64,000 bases of DNA, from contig CM043947.1 of NCBI GenBank assembly GCA_014529385.2, positions 127,998,891-128,062,890 of the forward strand, in the 5' to 3' direction. Each line of letters opens with the position of its first letter. Within the stretch, counting starts at the first letter, position 1. Of the stretch, positions 44,221-55,828 are shown one piece after another. The notes beneath the pieces were generated by a model that worked only from the letters and a program-made list of their open reading frames with translations, was not told where the DNA came from and did not search any database. Both the position numbers and the translations under genes were made by a program. The stretch comes from Adiantum capillus-veneris (Eukaryota; Streptophyta; Polypodiopsida; Polypodiales; Pteridaceae).

Positions 44221-44639
44221 TCTTAATCTCTCCTAAACCTGCATCTCAAAAGTTCAGTCTTCAATATCATTCTATTAGTTTCTAATCTCTATTTAATCTA
44301 CTTCTAATGACTACTTATACTCATTATTGTTTGCTACCGTCTCTTTGATACACCTTTTAAACTCTATCATTAAGTTAATCAAAATACAACTATGTCTAAA
44401 ATCACGCTCTATAAATTGAAAGTAAGTGGCTATTCTTTAATAAGAGTACTTAATCAATAAGTACTTTAATTAACTTTTTTAAAAACTATAATTAAGTAAT
44501 TAATCTACTTAAAGAAAAAGATAGATAACAACACTTACTTAGTTGGGTACTAAGTGTGACATTTCCACTTGACGTAGATTCTTTGCTTTTGATATTTAGC
44601 TCGTTTTTGGTGCCTTGTTTCCTTGTTGAGAAACTAGAA

Positions 44640-47345
44640 CAATGAGCTGATGTAGCTTAAACCTCACCTTCTAATGCTCTCAAAGCACTAGCATATTCCA
44701 CTCTAGTGTGACCTCATGAGCTTATTGTGGATATTTTAGCATGATAGTGTTGCCTCATGCAAGTGCATGAGACTTAACTAGGGCTAGAGCATAATAGCTC
44801 TAGGTAAAGCGGCTCAAATTTAAGTTCGAACCTCACCTACATATGCTATTGTAGCAAGTCTGGCTTAATGACATCCTTGTGGCTACTTAGGGAAAGAGGC
44901 TCCAGCTTAAGTTCGAACCTTGGCTACATATGCTAATATAGCAAGTCTGCCTTGAACTTAAGTTTGAGCCTCAACAGTATATGTTACTTTAGCACTAGGG
45001 TGTATGGTTAGCCTCATGACATCTGTTTGTCTACCAATGGGACTAGGCTCAAACTTAAGTTCGATCCGCACTTGCATATAGTAGAGTAGCACCATCATGT
45101 AGGGCTTGTTGCTACACGGGGCATAGAAGAACACCTTTAGGCTCGATCTTAAGTTCGAGCCTCAAGTGCATATTCTTTAGAACTAGGATGCAAGGGCTTG
45201 CCTCCTAACATCCTTGTAGCTACCAATGGAAAGAGCCTTGCTTGCTGTGTAGCCCTACTATGCAAGGGCACAACCTCATGACATCCTTGTGTCTATCAAG
45301 GACATGGAAAAATATCTTTAGACTCAAGCTAAAGTTTGAGTATTTCATACTGTAGCACTAGGGGGAAAGGTTAGCCTTGTGAAATCCTTATAGCTACTAA
45401 GGTCATAGAATAGCATCCTTGTGGCAAACAATGGGAAAAAGCTTGCACTTAAGTGTAGACCTTGCCTACAAATGTCAGTATAGCACTACGATGCATGTAT
45501 AGCTTCATGACATCCATGTGAATACCAAAGGAAAAGAAAAACACTTTGAGGCTCAAGCTTAAGTTCGAGCCTCAATTGTATAAGCTATTGTAGCACTAGG
45601 GAGTATGTATAGACTCATCCTTTAGAGATACTAATTCCAAGAGGCTCGAACTTAAGTTTGATCCTCACTTGCATAGGCTAGTGTAGCACTAGAATGCAAG
45701 CCTAATGCCATCCTTGTGGCTACCATGGGTATAGAATAGCACCTTAAGTTCAAGCCTCATTTTCATATGCTAGTGTAGCACTAGGATGCAAGGATTTCCT
45801 CATGACATCCTTGTGTCTACTAAGGGCAAGAGGCTCGAACTTAAGTTTGAGCCTTGCCTACATATGCTAGTATAGCACTAGCATGAAAGTCTAGCTTCAT
45901 GACATCCTTGTGGATACCAAGGGAACATAACAACACCTTTGGGTTCAAACATAAGTTTAAGCCTCAATTGCATATGATATTGTAGCACCAATGTGTAAGG
46001 CTAGCTGAGGGATATCCTTGTGGCTACTTAGGGAAAGAGGCTCGAACTTAAGTTCGAACCTCGCCTACATATGCTAGTATAGCAAGTCTAACCTAATGAC
46101 ATCCTTGTGAATACTTAGGGAAAGCGGCTCAAAATTAAGTTCGAACCTTGCCTGCATATGCTATTGTAGGCTATCTTAATGACATCCTTGTGGCTACTTA
46201 GGGAAAGAGGCTCAAACTTAAGTTTGAACCTTGCCTACTTATGCTAACATAGAAAGTCTAACTTAATGTCATCCTTGTGTCTACTTAGGGAAAGCGGCTC
46301 AAATTTAAATTCGAACCTTGCCTACATATGCTATTGTAGCAAGTCTGGCATAATGACATCCTTGTGGCTACTTAGGGAAAGAGGCTCGAGCTTAAGTTCT
46401 AACCTTGCCTACATATGCTAATATAGCAAGTCTGCCTTGAACTTAAGTTTGAGCATCAACTGTATATGTTACTTTAGCACTAGGGTGTAAGGTTAGCCTC
46501 ATGAAATTTGTATGGCTACCAATGCCAGTAGGCTCAAACTTAAGTTCAATCCTCACTTGCATATACTAGAGTAGCACCAGCATGTAGGGCTTGTTGCTAC
46601 CAAGGGCATAGAAGAACACCTTTAGGCTCGATCTTAAGTTTGAGCCTCAAGTGCATATTCTTTAGCACTAGCCTTGGAAGGCTTGCCTCATGACATCCTT
46701 GTGGCTAGCCTTATTTGCATATGCTATTGTAGCACTAGGGTGTAAGGCTAGCCGAGGGACATCCTTGTGGCTACCAGAGGCAAGAGGCTCGAGCTTAAGT
46801 TTGAGCCTCACTTACATATGTTAGTACAGAACTATCATGAAAATCTAGATTCACTAAGTCCTTTTAGGATTCATGCAAGAATAGAAAAACACTTAGGATT
46901 GAACTTAAGTCTAGCCGCATGGCATCCTTTTGGTTACCAATGAAAAGAGGCTCAAACTTAAGTTTGATCCCCACTTGCATATTTGAGTGTAGCACTAGCA
47001 GGGAAGGCTAGCTTGATGACATATTTGTGGCTATCAAGGGCATAGAATAGCACCTTTAGGCTCGATCTTAAGTTCGAGCCTTAAGTGCATCAGGGAATAA
47101 AAAATCACTTTTAGGCTCAAACTTAAGTTTGAGCTTCCTCTCCATATGCTAATGTAGCACTAGGGTGCATTCCTAGCCTCATGACATCCTTCTAGCTAGA
47201 AAAATCATAGAGCTTCACTTTTAGGCTCAAATTTAATGTATCACTAACTTGCAAGACTACTCTCATGACATCCTTGTGGCTAGAAAGGGTACAAAACAAC
47301 ATCTTTTGACTCAAACTTAAGTTCGAGCCTCGCCTACACATGCTA
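44640..47345. repeat. Palindrome-core array B, about 27 units
   Basis: Units of roughly 80-110 bp have a core whose consensus is GCTCGAACTTAAGTTCGAGC, a perfect 20-base palindrome with CTTAAG at its centre. The core is followed by CTCACCTACATATGCTAGTG, TAGCACTAGGATGCAAGGCT and CATGACATCCTTGTGGCTAC. Well-preserved cores lie near 45140, 45550, 45643, 45832, 46039, 46209, 46787, 47049, 47112 and 47308. Most others differ by one to four bases. The array ends about 80 bases before the first codon of the ParB/methyltransferase-like gene. It is not coding. Confidence 0.92.
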
Positions 47346-47939
47346 GTGTTTTTTTAAAAATTTTCTATATAACTTAAACATATGCTCTTTGTTTAGGTTC
47401 TAATATTGTTGTTTTTGGTTGTTTCAGGAATGGAGGATTCCAATGTACCAAGTATACCAGAGCAGGGTGCACAAGTCTTCACACTCAATGTTCTTGGAAT
47501 GTCCACTCACGCCAAAACTACTGCTCCAAGTATAAAGGTTGACAAGACCTTTGAGTTAACAAAAGAAGAAGGAGTGAAGTGGTTTGTGGATACCTACAAT
47601 ACAGATGCAAACTACAAAGGTGGCATCCATCTATATTTGTCACAAGGTGATATGAAATATGGAGACATGGGGATTGTTGTGGGTGTCAAAGATGATGTGG
47701 ATGCAACAACAATGCCATGATTTGCATGTAGTGTGCTACCTATTGGAGAGGCCACAAAGGAAAACAAGTTTTGCTTATCATTGGGAACTTTTCATGTAGC
47801 ATACATGAATGGTAGCAAACTAGGAAAATAAAATTCTATTGTAAAATTAGGATTGAAGATCTCCAGCTTCACTAATCAAGAAGACTCGGGTGTGGACTGT
47901 GTGGAAGACCTAGTGAAGGCAGTGAAACATGCAAAGCGA

Positions 47940-48045
47940 GTCTTGAGCTTACCAAAGAAGATTTTACGTGCAAAGATTTTACCAAAGCGAGTCTTGAGCT
48001 TACCAAAGAAGATTTTACGTGCAAATATTTTGCCATAGTTAGGAG
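47940..48045 (+). repeat. 51-bp in-gene tandem duplication
   Basis: AAAGCGAGTCTTGAGCTTAC and the following bases to GTGCAAAGATTTT occur twice in a row within the ParB-like gene (first copy from about 47936, second from about 47987). As 51 is a multiple of three, the duplication adds 17 residues without shifting the frame. Confidence 0.9.
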
Positions 48046-48576
48046 TGCACTTGCAATATCAAGAGGTGCCCGTGCAAGCGCTTCAACACATGTAGAGAAG
48101 ATCACTACCACCATTAATTTAGAGGAGCAAGAAGGTTCACAAGGGCAAGATGCACAAGGACTCAGAAGATGCCTTGTGATCCTTCCAAAAAACATCCTCT
48201 TGACAAACTTGCCAAAGAGGATGTTCGCAATGTTGATTACTGGATCATCTCTGGACAACACTCCATTAGTGCTGCAAAACGTTTGCAAGGTGCAAACATT
48301 GCAAAGGTTACCCCTCAATTGCGTCATCAATTCAAATATAGACGATCAAAGATTATTCTCAATTGCCCACCAAATATCTCTCATGAAATCTCCAAAGATG
48401 CGAATCTATCTGTTGCAATGTCAATGCAAAAGGAGCCATTTCTTGACCAACTTATGCAAGCATGAGCACAGTGGCATGCAAATGGTTGTCCTTTTAAGCC
48501 ACCACCTGCTGTCAACCAAACCAAGAAGGACTTTGAGGCTTGGAAGGTACTTGTTTGATTCTTTGAAAACATGGAT

Positions 48577-48894
48577 GTGAGTCTTTTTAATCAATATCTA
48601 TTTGTAAACTAGAGTCTATCATAGGCTCAAGCAAGACCTCCATGTGCTCATTTAGAACTTAAATTGAGGTTTTAACTTAAGATTTAGTGTCACTTGCATA
48701 TGAGGCTAAGCGAGGCTCGAACTTAAGTTTGAGCCCCACTTACATATACCCATGTATTTTGGACTTTGCATAGATGTATGTGAGCATATAAAGAAACAAT
48801 TCAATCTAGCTAGGATTGAACTTATTTAGTATACGTCTGAATCCCACAAGTTAGAGACTTGTCAATATTGATGTTGCAATTTTGAATTTTGCAG
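48577..48894 (+). other. Intron holding a palindrome-core repeat
   Basis: The donor ATGGAT|GTGAGT and acceptor AATTTTGCAG|ACC fit plant rules, and coding phase is kept. Inside, near 48714, lies GCTCGAACTTAAGTTTGAGC, a nearly perfect copy of the array B core. Confidence 0.75.
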
Positions 48895-50543
48895 ACCTTT
48901 GTTGAGACAACAGAGCACACACTTCAAAAGGGATTTGTCAAGACCGACTTGCATTTGCTTCTATGTGATGAGAAGATATGGAAGAATTGGGTCAAGATCA
49001 TGAGACAATATGCTCGAGGCTTGCTACCAAATACAAAGCGAGAAACAATTGACGAAGGTTCCAACGAAAATCCTAAATTTCTAACTATGAAGGGTGTCAG
49101 ATTCGACAAGCACCTGGCACAGCAACACTGGCACCTACATTGTTCAGGTGCATTTTAGGCCTCGAGAATAAAGAAGTTCTTGAACTACAACATGCAATCC
49201 TGGACAAAACCATCTTGCTAAAGAAGAGCAAGGATACCCCTCATAGAATGGACATGGATGAGATGGATTGGAAGCTAAAAACAGATCGAGTGTTGAAAGA
49301 AGCAATAATATCATTCTTCTTTGATTTGACAAGGGAAAATTTATCTTGGGAGCAAGTTTGTGAGAAGTACAAGCTAGGAGAGTATGAGTACAATCAAATG
49401 AGGAGCTATAGCCAGTACTATGTCAAGGACTCTCTCAACAGAGCAAAGAAGACTCCACCCTCACTTCCAAAAAGTGTAATAACTCTCCTCAATAATCTTT
49501 ATAGAGCTAATATGGGCATAATATCTCAAGATAAGTCTATTCCATGGAGAATCAAGGGGGTGGGCTTTGATATGGGGAAGATCAAAGACTTTTACAATAC
49601 AGAGCACGTACCATTTCAATTGGTTGTCTTGGATCTTCACGGTACTAAAGAAAATCTCTCTATAGTTTTTTTTGCAAATTTGGCACTCAATCTAAACACA
49701 TTCAATGCACAATACGAATATGTGCTAGTGTGTTTCATTGATTTCATCAATATTGGAATGCTTGTTGAAGGGGTTTCTAGCCAGTAAACTAAGATCCATA
49801 TTGAATATGGAAATATCCAAGCAACAAGAGATGACTCATGGATAGATGGAACTGTGGACTCTACAATGGTTGCTCTTTTTGTTAGCAAGGTTGATAGATT
49901 TGAGGCTATTGACAAATCTCACACAAAAAGAGTCTTTTTCTCAGGCTCTTGTGGAAAGGATCATGAATTTATTGATAGAAACTTCATTGATGGCCTTATT
50001 ACAAGGTTTTGTCCTGAGCAAAGCTATGTGTTGGAAATTTTTTGCGGTGGAGTTGTGTTGGAGCAAAGCTTGTCAAAGAAGAGAAGGGCAATTGCTCTAT
50101 GTAAAGATGATTTTGAAGCAATGGAGTTAGAATCTCAATGCTCTAGTATTTTGGAGAGCAATCCGTCCTTGCAGGAGTGGTGTGGTGCAAGTCAAGCATC
50201 ACTTGCGAGACAAACAGTGGAGCTGGATGATAAAGAAAAAGAAGACCTTAACAATCTTAACATCGATGAGCAACAAATCAGTGGAGAGGATGTTGATGGA
50301 AATGAAGACAACGATAACGTAGACAACACGGATGATAGTGAAGTTCAAGAAGCTACGAATTTTGATCATCAAGGGGGGGCAGACAATGTTGGAGAAATGA
50401 GTCCAGTTGTGGATGTTGAGTGTGCAAAAGAAAATGATGAAGATAATGAGGATGATGATGCAGGCAATGAGGATGCACAAGAGGATGCTAGAGCCCCTCA
50501 AGGCATTGTAGTAGCTGATGAAAAAGGTGTGAATGCTTCTTAG

Positions 50544-52144
50544 AGTATTTTTGATACTAGGTTTAATACTGCATGCCATTATCATGTACCAACAGACTCC
50601 TAAAGTATAAAAAGGCAGGATAGTGTATTGAATTGATCAATTGTGATACTTTAGGTCCTTCAAACACTATTTTCTTAATACTATCTTGTGTATTTATCTA
50701 AAAGTATGTCATTTTAATTAGATTTAATTGTTGCTGTTTTAAAAAATGATGGGGGGGATCAAACTTGAGTTTGAGCCATCACAAAGCACATGTCTTTATT
50801 TAAAGTGTCAATTAACAAAGCATAGCTAACATACAGATGTGTTTTAAGAGTAAGAAATTTTGGTTTTGGTGAGATAATAATGAAGCATTACCAAACACTA
50901 ATGAGGCTCAAACTTAAGTTCAAGCCTAACAAGGAGAGATAGTGAAGCACTTGTGTATGAACTTCAATCAAAAAAGTCATGGCTGAGTTGTTCTGAGTGA
51001 TACTTGAACTTCCTTATCCTAGTGTAGCACTTGCATATGTTACATGAAACTCATAATGTCTTTGTACCTAACAAGGCATTGAAATTTAGTTTGTAGGCTC
51101 GAAACTTAAGTTTGAACCTTGCCTCCACATGTTAGTGTAGCACTACCATGTGAGGCCGAGCTCATGAGCACTACCATGTTATGCCAATCTCAAGAGCATT
51201 GTAGTAATATAATCTTTCAAATAGCAATACTTACAGATCATGAAGTAAAAAGGATCATACCTTGAAAAATTCATAGTTAAGAGGTTTTTTGAATAGGCCT
51301 AGATGTGCACAATATAATAATTTTATACATAGTGAATGCGTTGCGACTAGACATGGCTTGAGATTTATGTCTTACACTTGAAACATAAGCTTAAGGTTAA
51401 GACTTAAGCCTTAGGCATGAACTTAAGTTTGAGCCTCAAAAGTCCTTGTCATAGAATCCTACCTCAACAACAAAAATCCTTGTCATAGAATCCTACCTCA
51501 GTACTTCCAAGTGAAGCTCACAATTTCATATCCTATTGTAGCGATTACATATGTCAAGAAAGAGAAAGAGTCATAATCTATAACAAGAAACTAAAATTTA
51601 TTTTTTAGGATCGAGCCTTGCCTTTGTATGTTAGTGTAGCACTACCATATGAGTCCAGTCTCATGAGCATTGTAGCAAAAAAATGTTACAAATAACAAAA
51701 TACTTATAGATTATGAAGAAAATTGGATGATACCTTGAAAAATTCATAGATAAGGGGTTTTATAAATAGGCCTTCAATGCATATAGTATAAAAGGTTTTT
51801 ACATAGTGAATGATGAAGACTAAAAAGGGCTTAGGACTTACATTTTAAACTACAAACATAAGCATAAATTTTGAGACTTAAGTTTTAGGCTTGAAACAAA
51901 AGCCTAAACTTTGAGACTTAAGCCTTAGGCTAGAGCTTAAGATTAATCCTCACTTTCAAATGTGCTTTAGGTATCATTCTAGGTTAGCATTTTTATGTTA
52001 ATGTGCTAAATGGAGCCTTTCTAGCATAAAACGTCTGGGTTAGATGATGGAAATGAAATGGATTCTATGGTTATTGAAAATCCACTAGACTATTTTCTAA
52101 ATAGGTAAAAATTTGTCTTTTTTCATCTTTCAAATGAAGACAAA
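50544..52144. repeat. Degenerate palindrome-core array C
   Basis: Weaker copies of the array B unit lie near 50759, 50905, 51093, 51417 and 51930. They are accompanied by TTAGTGTAGCACTACCATGT and CTTACAGATCATGAAG-type text that is itself duplicated (51180-51300 against 51650-51780). No gene is seen. Confidence 0.75.
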
Positions 52145-54172
52145 AAAATAGAAGACGGAGATAACATATCTCAAGCAACACAAGTGCTACCCACCATTGT
52201 TGGAGAGACCGAGTTTCATAAAGGTGATCTTGTAGAGCACAAAAGTGATCTTGTAGAACAAACCTCTCAAAAAACTTCAAATGACATGACTAAAGAGAGC
52301 GAGAACATGCTACCTACAATTGGAGAGACCCAAATTCATGAGAGTGACATTAGGAATAGTGAAGAGGAGATGGTGGCATCAAAGTGATTTTGTTGTGCAA
52401 AATTCTCCAAAACCTTCACACGACACTAACAACATGCCTCAAAGAGATGAGGATGCAGAGGGTAGTGAGAAGAAGGGTGAAGCCAATGAAGAGCTCCAAG
52501 CAACCCTTGCAACCAAGGACATTCAAGAAAAATCTGACAAAGGGACAGGAAAAGCGACGCCAAATACAAACAAAGTCCAAAGCATTCAAGAAAGGGGGCA
52601 AGGGATTGAAGTTGGTGAGAAGAACAAAGGTACTTATTTGTCCAATGTGATTAGTATAGATATGGCCCTTTTTGGAATATAATACAAATTTCTATTATGT
52701 TGTCTTTGAAGGTGAAATTGACATTCAAAATCAAGGATCCAGTGTGCCACAAGTAGACATCAACGTTGAGGAGCTACGTCCTGATGCACGAAAACGTAGG
52801 ACACTTGGAAGCTTATATTCTTTTGAGAGAGATGGAGATAAACTAGTCTTTCAATCTTCCCACATCAATAGAGAAATGCAATCACTTTTAGGAGACATCA
52901 TTATAGATGAGTATGGGAGTATGAGACGTAAATAAACGTGTGCAATTTACAATTGTGGACTGCAAATATATGGTCCCTTGTTTTGAGATTTATAAATGCA
53001 AAAACTTAAATTGTTATCATTCTTTTGTATCGTATGCAGAAAATATTGCTCATGCAATCAGCATGAAGAAACATGCACTCATTCTTGATCTTAATGGGGT
53101 TTTACTCAGCAAAGAAGACAAGAGGCATCCATGTATAGAATGTGTCAAAATTGACCTTGGTCACACCACAATTGTTGTTCGCCCGGGTTGTTTTGAATTT
53201 TTGGATGATATATGTCAGTACTTTCATGTTGGTATTTGGTCCACCATGCTTCAAAAGAATTTTTGCACTTATGTGAACACTCTTGAAAAGCATGCACATA
53301 AAAAATATCATTTCTTTATGGTATGGGGACAAGAAGATTGCTACATCCATAATCTTTGAAAAGTGTATAGACCGGATAAGCCTAATGTTGAGGCTATGTT
53401 TAAGCCTTTGTTGAGGGTTTGGTATCAGTGCAGGAATTTATGCAGTACAAAGAATACATTAATCATTGATGATAGCCCTTTCAAGGGATATATTAACCCA
53501 AATGATAACTGCTTATATCCTGAAGGTTTTCAAGGGAGGCCTGACTATCTTCTTTGCAATGAGCTTCTACCATACCTTTTAAATCTAAATAATACAGATG
53601 ACATTCGATATGTTATTTCACTCAATCGGCTAGGAAAATCTCCAATCACAGAGGTTCATGAACTATTTACAAAGTTTCAAGACATTATGGAAGAATGGGG
53701 CATGTTCAATGTCCAAGTTCTAAGGGAAGAACTTGACAACAATTTAGTCGAAGTGGAAATTTCATCTTGTGCATCTTCACAGCTACCATTGTGCAATAAC
53801 AAGTTAAGTTATGTTCAAGAAAGTAGAGGCAAGAAAGTAGTAAACTCCTTAAGCAAGGATCCAGCTATGTTGGCATCCAAGTTTGGTGTGCCACTATTAT
53901 CTTCAAACGAGCTAAGCTTATTAAAATTGTCTCACAAAACAAAAAATTTGAGTGATCAACATGCTATTGCTTATGCTACTAGCTTGGGGTATGGTCGTGG
54001 TCATTTCATTAGCGGAGCTGTAGCAAAAGCATACATATCAAAGCTACAAAAGGCCTACTTAAGCTTATGGGTAGGACTCACTTTAGATTTATCAAAAAAT
54101 ATAAAAAATAAAATCAAATTTTTATCTAATCTAGCATATTTGTTATTGCAGGTGGAAGAAAACAACCAGTAA
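52145..54172 (+). pseudogene. FCP1/NIF-type phosphatase-like gene 1 (spliced, one stop)
   Basis: FCP1/SCP phosphatases remove phosphate from proteins such as the RNA polymerase II tail. The N-terminal part (52145-52629) is acidic and contains a repeat of about 42 residues (MLPTIVGETEFHKG and MLPTIGETQIHESD), with one frame change near 52380. Introns 52630-52711, 52928-53039 and perhaps 54071-54151 have GT-AG ends, and splicing the first two joins the frames exactly. The NIF domain then reads HALILDLNGVLLSKED, VVRPGCFEFLDDICQYFHVG, IWSTM and, after an in-frame TGA at 53357, NTLIIDDSPFKGYINP and LPYLLNL. The signature DxDx(T/V) is DLNGV, with Asn for the second Asp, as in some plant FCP1-like proteins. 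Activity is doubtful. The TGA truncates the product before the DD motif. Confidence 0.8.
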
Positions 54173-54707
54173 GGGCTTGGCGTGCGCATTGACTCAGTCA
54201 CCTGGAATGTTCACATACATCTAGAGTGGTGGAAATGTGTTAAGAAGATTTTGACCAAAACAATGTGTTAGGCTCTAGTATTGCGGCCAAAACAATGTGT
54301 TGGGTCCAATTATTTGAACATGAACCAAATATGTACACTTTTATATTTCATCAACTAGATGTTATTCAGCCTTGGAAAATAATTTTCTCTTTTATCTTTG
54401 TGGTTGGAGATCTTTGTACAAGATTTCTTCTGTGTATTGAAGAAAAATATTTTCTTTTGTTGTCTTCTCAAGGTTTAAGTCTATATATATCATGGATAAA
54501 ATAAATAATGTTGGTGCACAAAGTGTTAATTGAAAATAATATCTCTTCCATTGACCATCATGCCTTTTTTTTGGAACAGGAGATTCTGAAGCATATAACT
54601 TTGATTTCAAATGTACAAAGCATTTACTATTGAGGTGGCACATGTCATTGAGGACTCATAGGCCTAGAAGGAAATTGATTCCACCACCCTAAGATACTAT
54701 ACGGAAA

Positions 54708-55349
54708 AAAAGAAGAGTATTGATCCTTGAACTCAATGGTGTTTTACTTAAGACCATTGAAATGCAACATGGTGATGTATGCCCAGATTGGGGAAAACAT
54801 ATGCATCTCGTTGAAGAGAGTACAAATGTGTGGCATTTTATTCGCAAAGATGCATTCACTTTCCTTGATTTTTGCATGCAATGGTTTGAGGTGTGGATTT
54901 GGAGCACTAATAGATTGCAAAGGGCTCGTCGTATTCTTGAGTTATGCTTTCAACAACACCATTAAAAATTTAATGTCATAGCAGGACAGGCAGCATGCCA
55001 AAAGACAGATCTTCTAATTGGATATCGATTTGTATACCACAAGAACTTGGATGTAGCATGGAGAATTTTTCATGATCTGGATGGAAATAATACCTTAATT
55101 TTTGACGAAGCCCTTTACAGTGTAATGTGGAATATGCCCGGAACCTACTTGATTTTTCCAAAAATGTGGAATCAATCAAATGAAGAGCTTGAAAGTTTTT
55201 TGGAGAGAACAATCACTGCATGGTTACTTGGTTGGATTTATGCAAGGGACAAACGAGAGTATACTTGCAATACGTTGGTAAATGAAGCAGCTTGTGATAG
55301 AGAAACCTTGTACGTATTGGAGAAAAACATGAGAAAACGCAAAGTTTAA
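54708..55349 (+). pseudogene. FCP1/NIF-type phosphatase-like gene 2 (one stop)
   Basis: A second NIF domain follows about 540 bp after the first gene, on the same strand. The text RRVLILELNGVLLKT, FTFLDFCMQWFEVWIWSTNR, FNVIAGQAACQKTDLLIGYR, NTLIFDEALYSVMWNMPGTY and AWLLGWIYARDKREYT is in one frame throughout. It is interrupted only by a TAA at 54963-54965. The signature is ELNGV in place of DxDx(T/V), and the later DD is DE, so the catalytic acids are lost. It is related to gene 1 but clearly diverged, so the duplication is not recent. The start is uncertain because an upstream exon may exist before 54708. A pseudogene or a non-catalytic binding protein are both possible. Confidence 0.75.
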
Positions 55350-55828
55350 TGATGTATTTATAGTCATTGAGCCTCTTGACATAGTATCATTTCCTCAGAT
55401 GAGTTGTACAATAGTTGGATCCATGTAAATATGTGAATTGGATTTTATTTTTTTATCCTGGTGTTTCTAAACACCACACTATTTTGAGGTCCCTTCAATT
55501 CTAAAATTTGTTTTTGATTATTGTAGATTCTTTTTATGATTGTTGATATAGCCAATTCTTTAACGTTAATGTCTCAAATCTGAGCTACTGATTCAAAGAA
55601 CTTTTTCTACATGAATAATGTAGTATAATGTAAATTGAGTCAGTGCCATGCTTCCCTCATTCTTTTGATGCCATTGTAGTTGATGCATATAAGTATGTAT
55701 ATAAATACACATATCCCTATAGATATGTGTTAAGGGGTATATGAAACATAGAGTGTAATAGTGAATAGATGATAGCTCAAACTACACAAAAATACTAAGT
55801 TTTTTAATAGCGTTATAAGAAATGGGAC
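55350..55828. other. Intergenic, nothing recognised
   Basis: AT-rich sequence between the second phosphatase-like gene and the Copia fragment. No motif, repeat or RNA is recognised. Confidence 0.6.

Larger units (their letters stand above)
47430..50543 (+). pseudogene. ParB-like and DNA methyltransferase-like fusion gene (spliced, decayed)
   Basis: The first exon follows a good acceptor (GTTTCAG at 47421-47427). ParB-like text lies at 48169-48465: VDYWIISGQHSISAAKRLQ resembles the ParB-domain box (GERR..A type), then RRSKIILNCPPN and EISKDANLSVAMSMQKE. Intron 48577-48894 (GTGAGT...TTTTGCAG) is phase 0, and reading continues in frame. From 49140 to 50543 one frame, broken by a single TAA at 49785, carries FQLVVLDLHGTKENLS where a DPPY-type motif IV would lie. 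It then carries YVLEIFCGGVVLEQSLSKKR, like motif I of beta-class amino-methyltransferases, in the expected late position. The tail is very acidic. ParB plus methylase fusions are known from phages and bacteria. TGA codons at 47718, 48463 and 48553, a TAA near 47829 and several frame changes suggest an inactive copy. Confidence 0.55.

Noticed and set aside
41760-47345. Palindromic repeats as CRISPR or as a bacterial parS cluster
   Set aside because: Units are diverged along their length with no spacer structure, and nearby genes have introns. A functional parallel with parS is kept only as a hypothesis.
47430-50543. Bacterial contamination as the source of the ParB/methyltransferase-like gene
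   Set aside because: A phase-preserving plant-type intron containing the local repeat, and AT-rich plant-like codon use, argue for residence in the nuclear genome.
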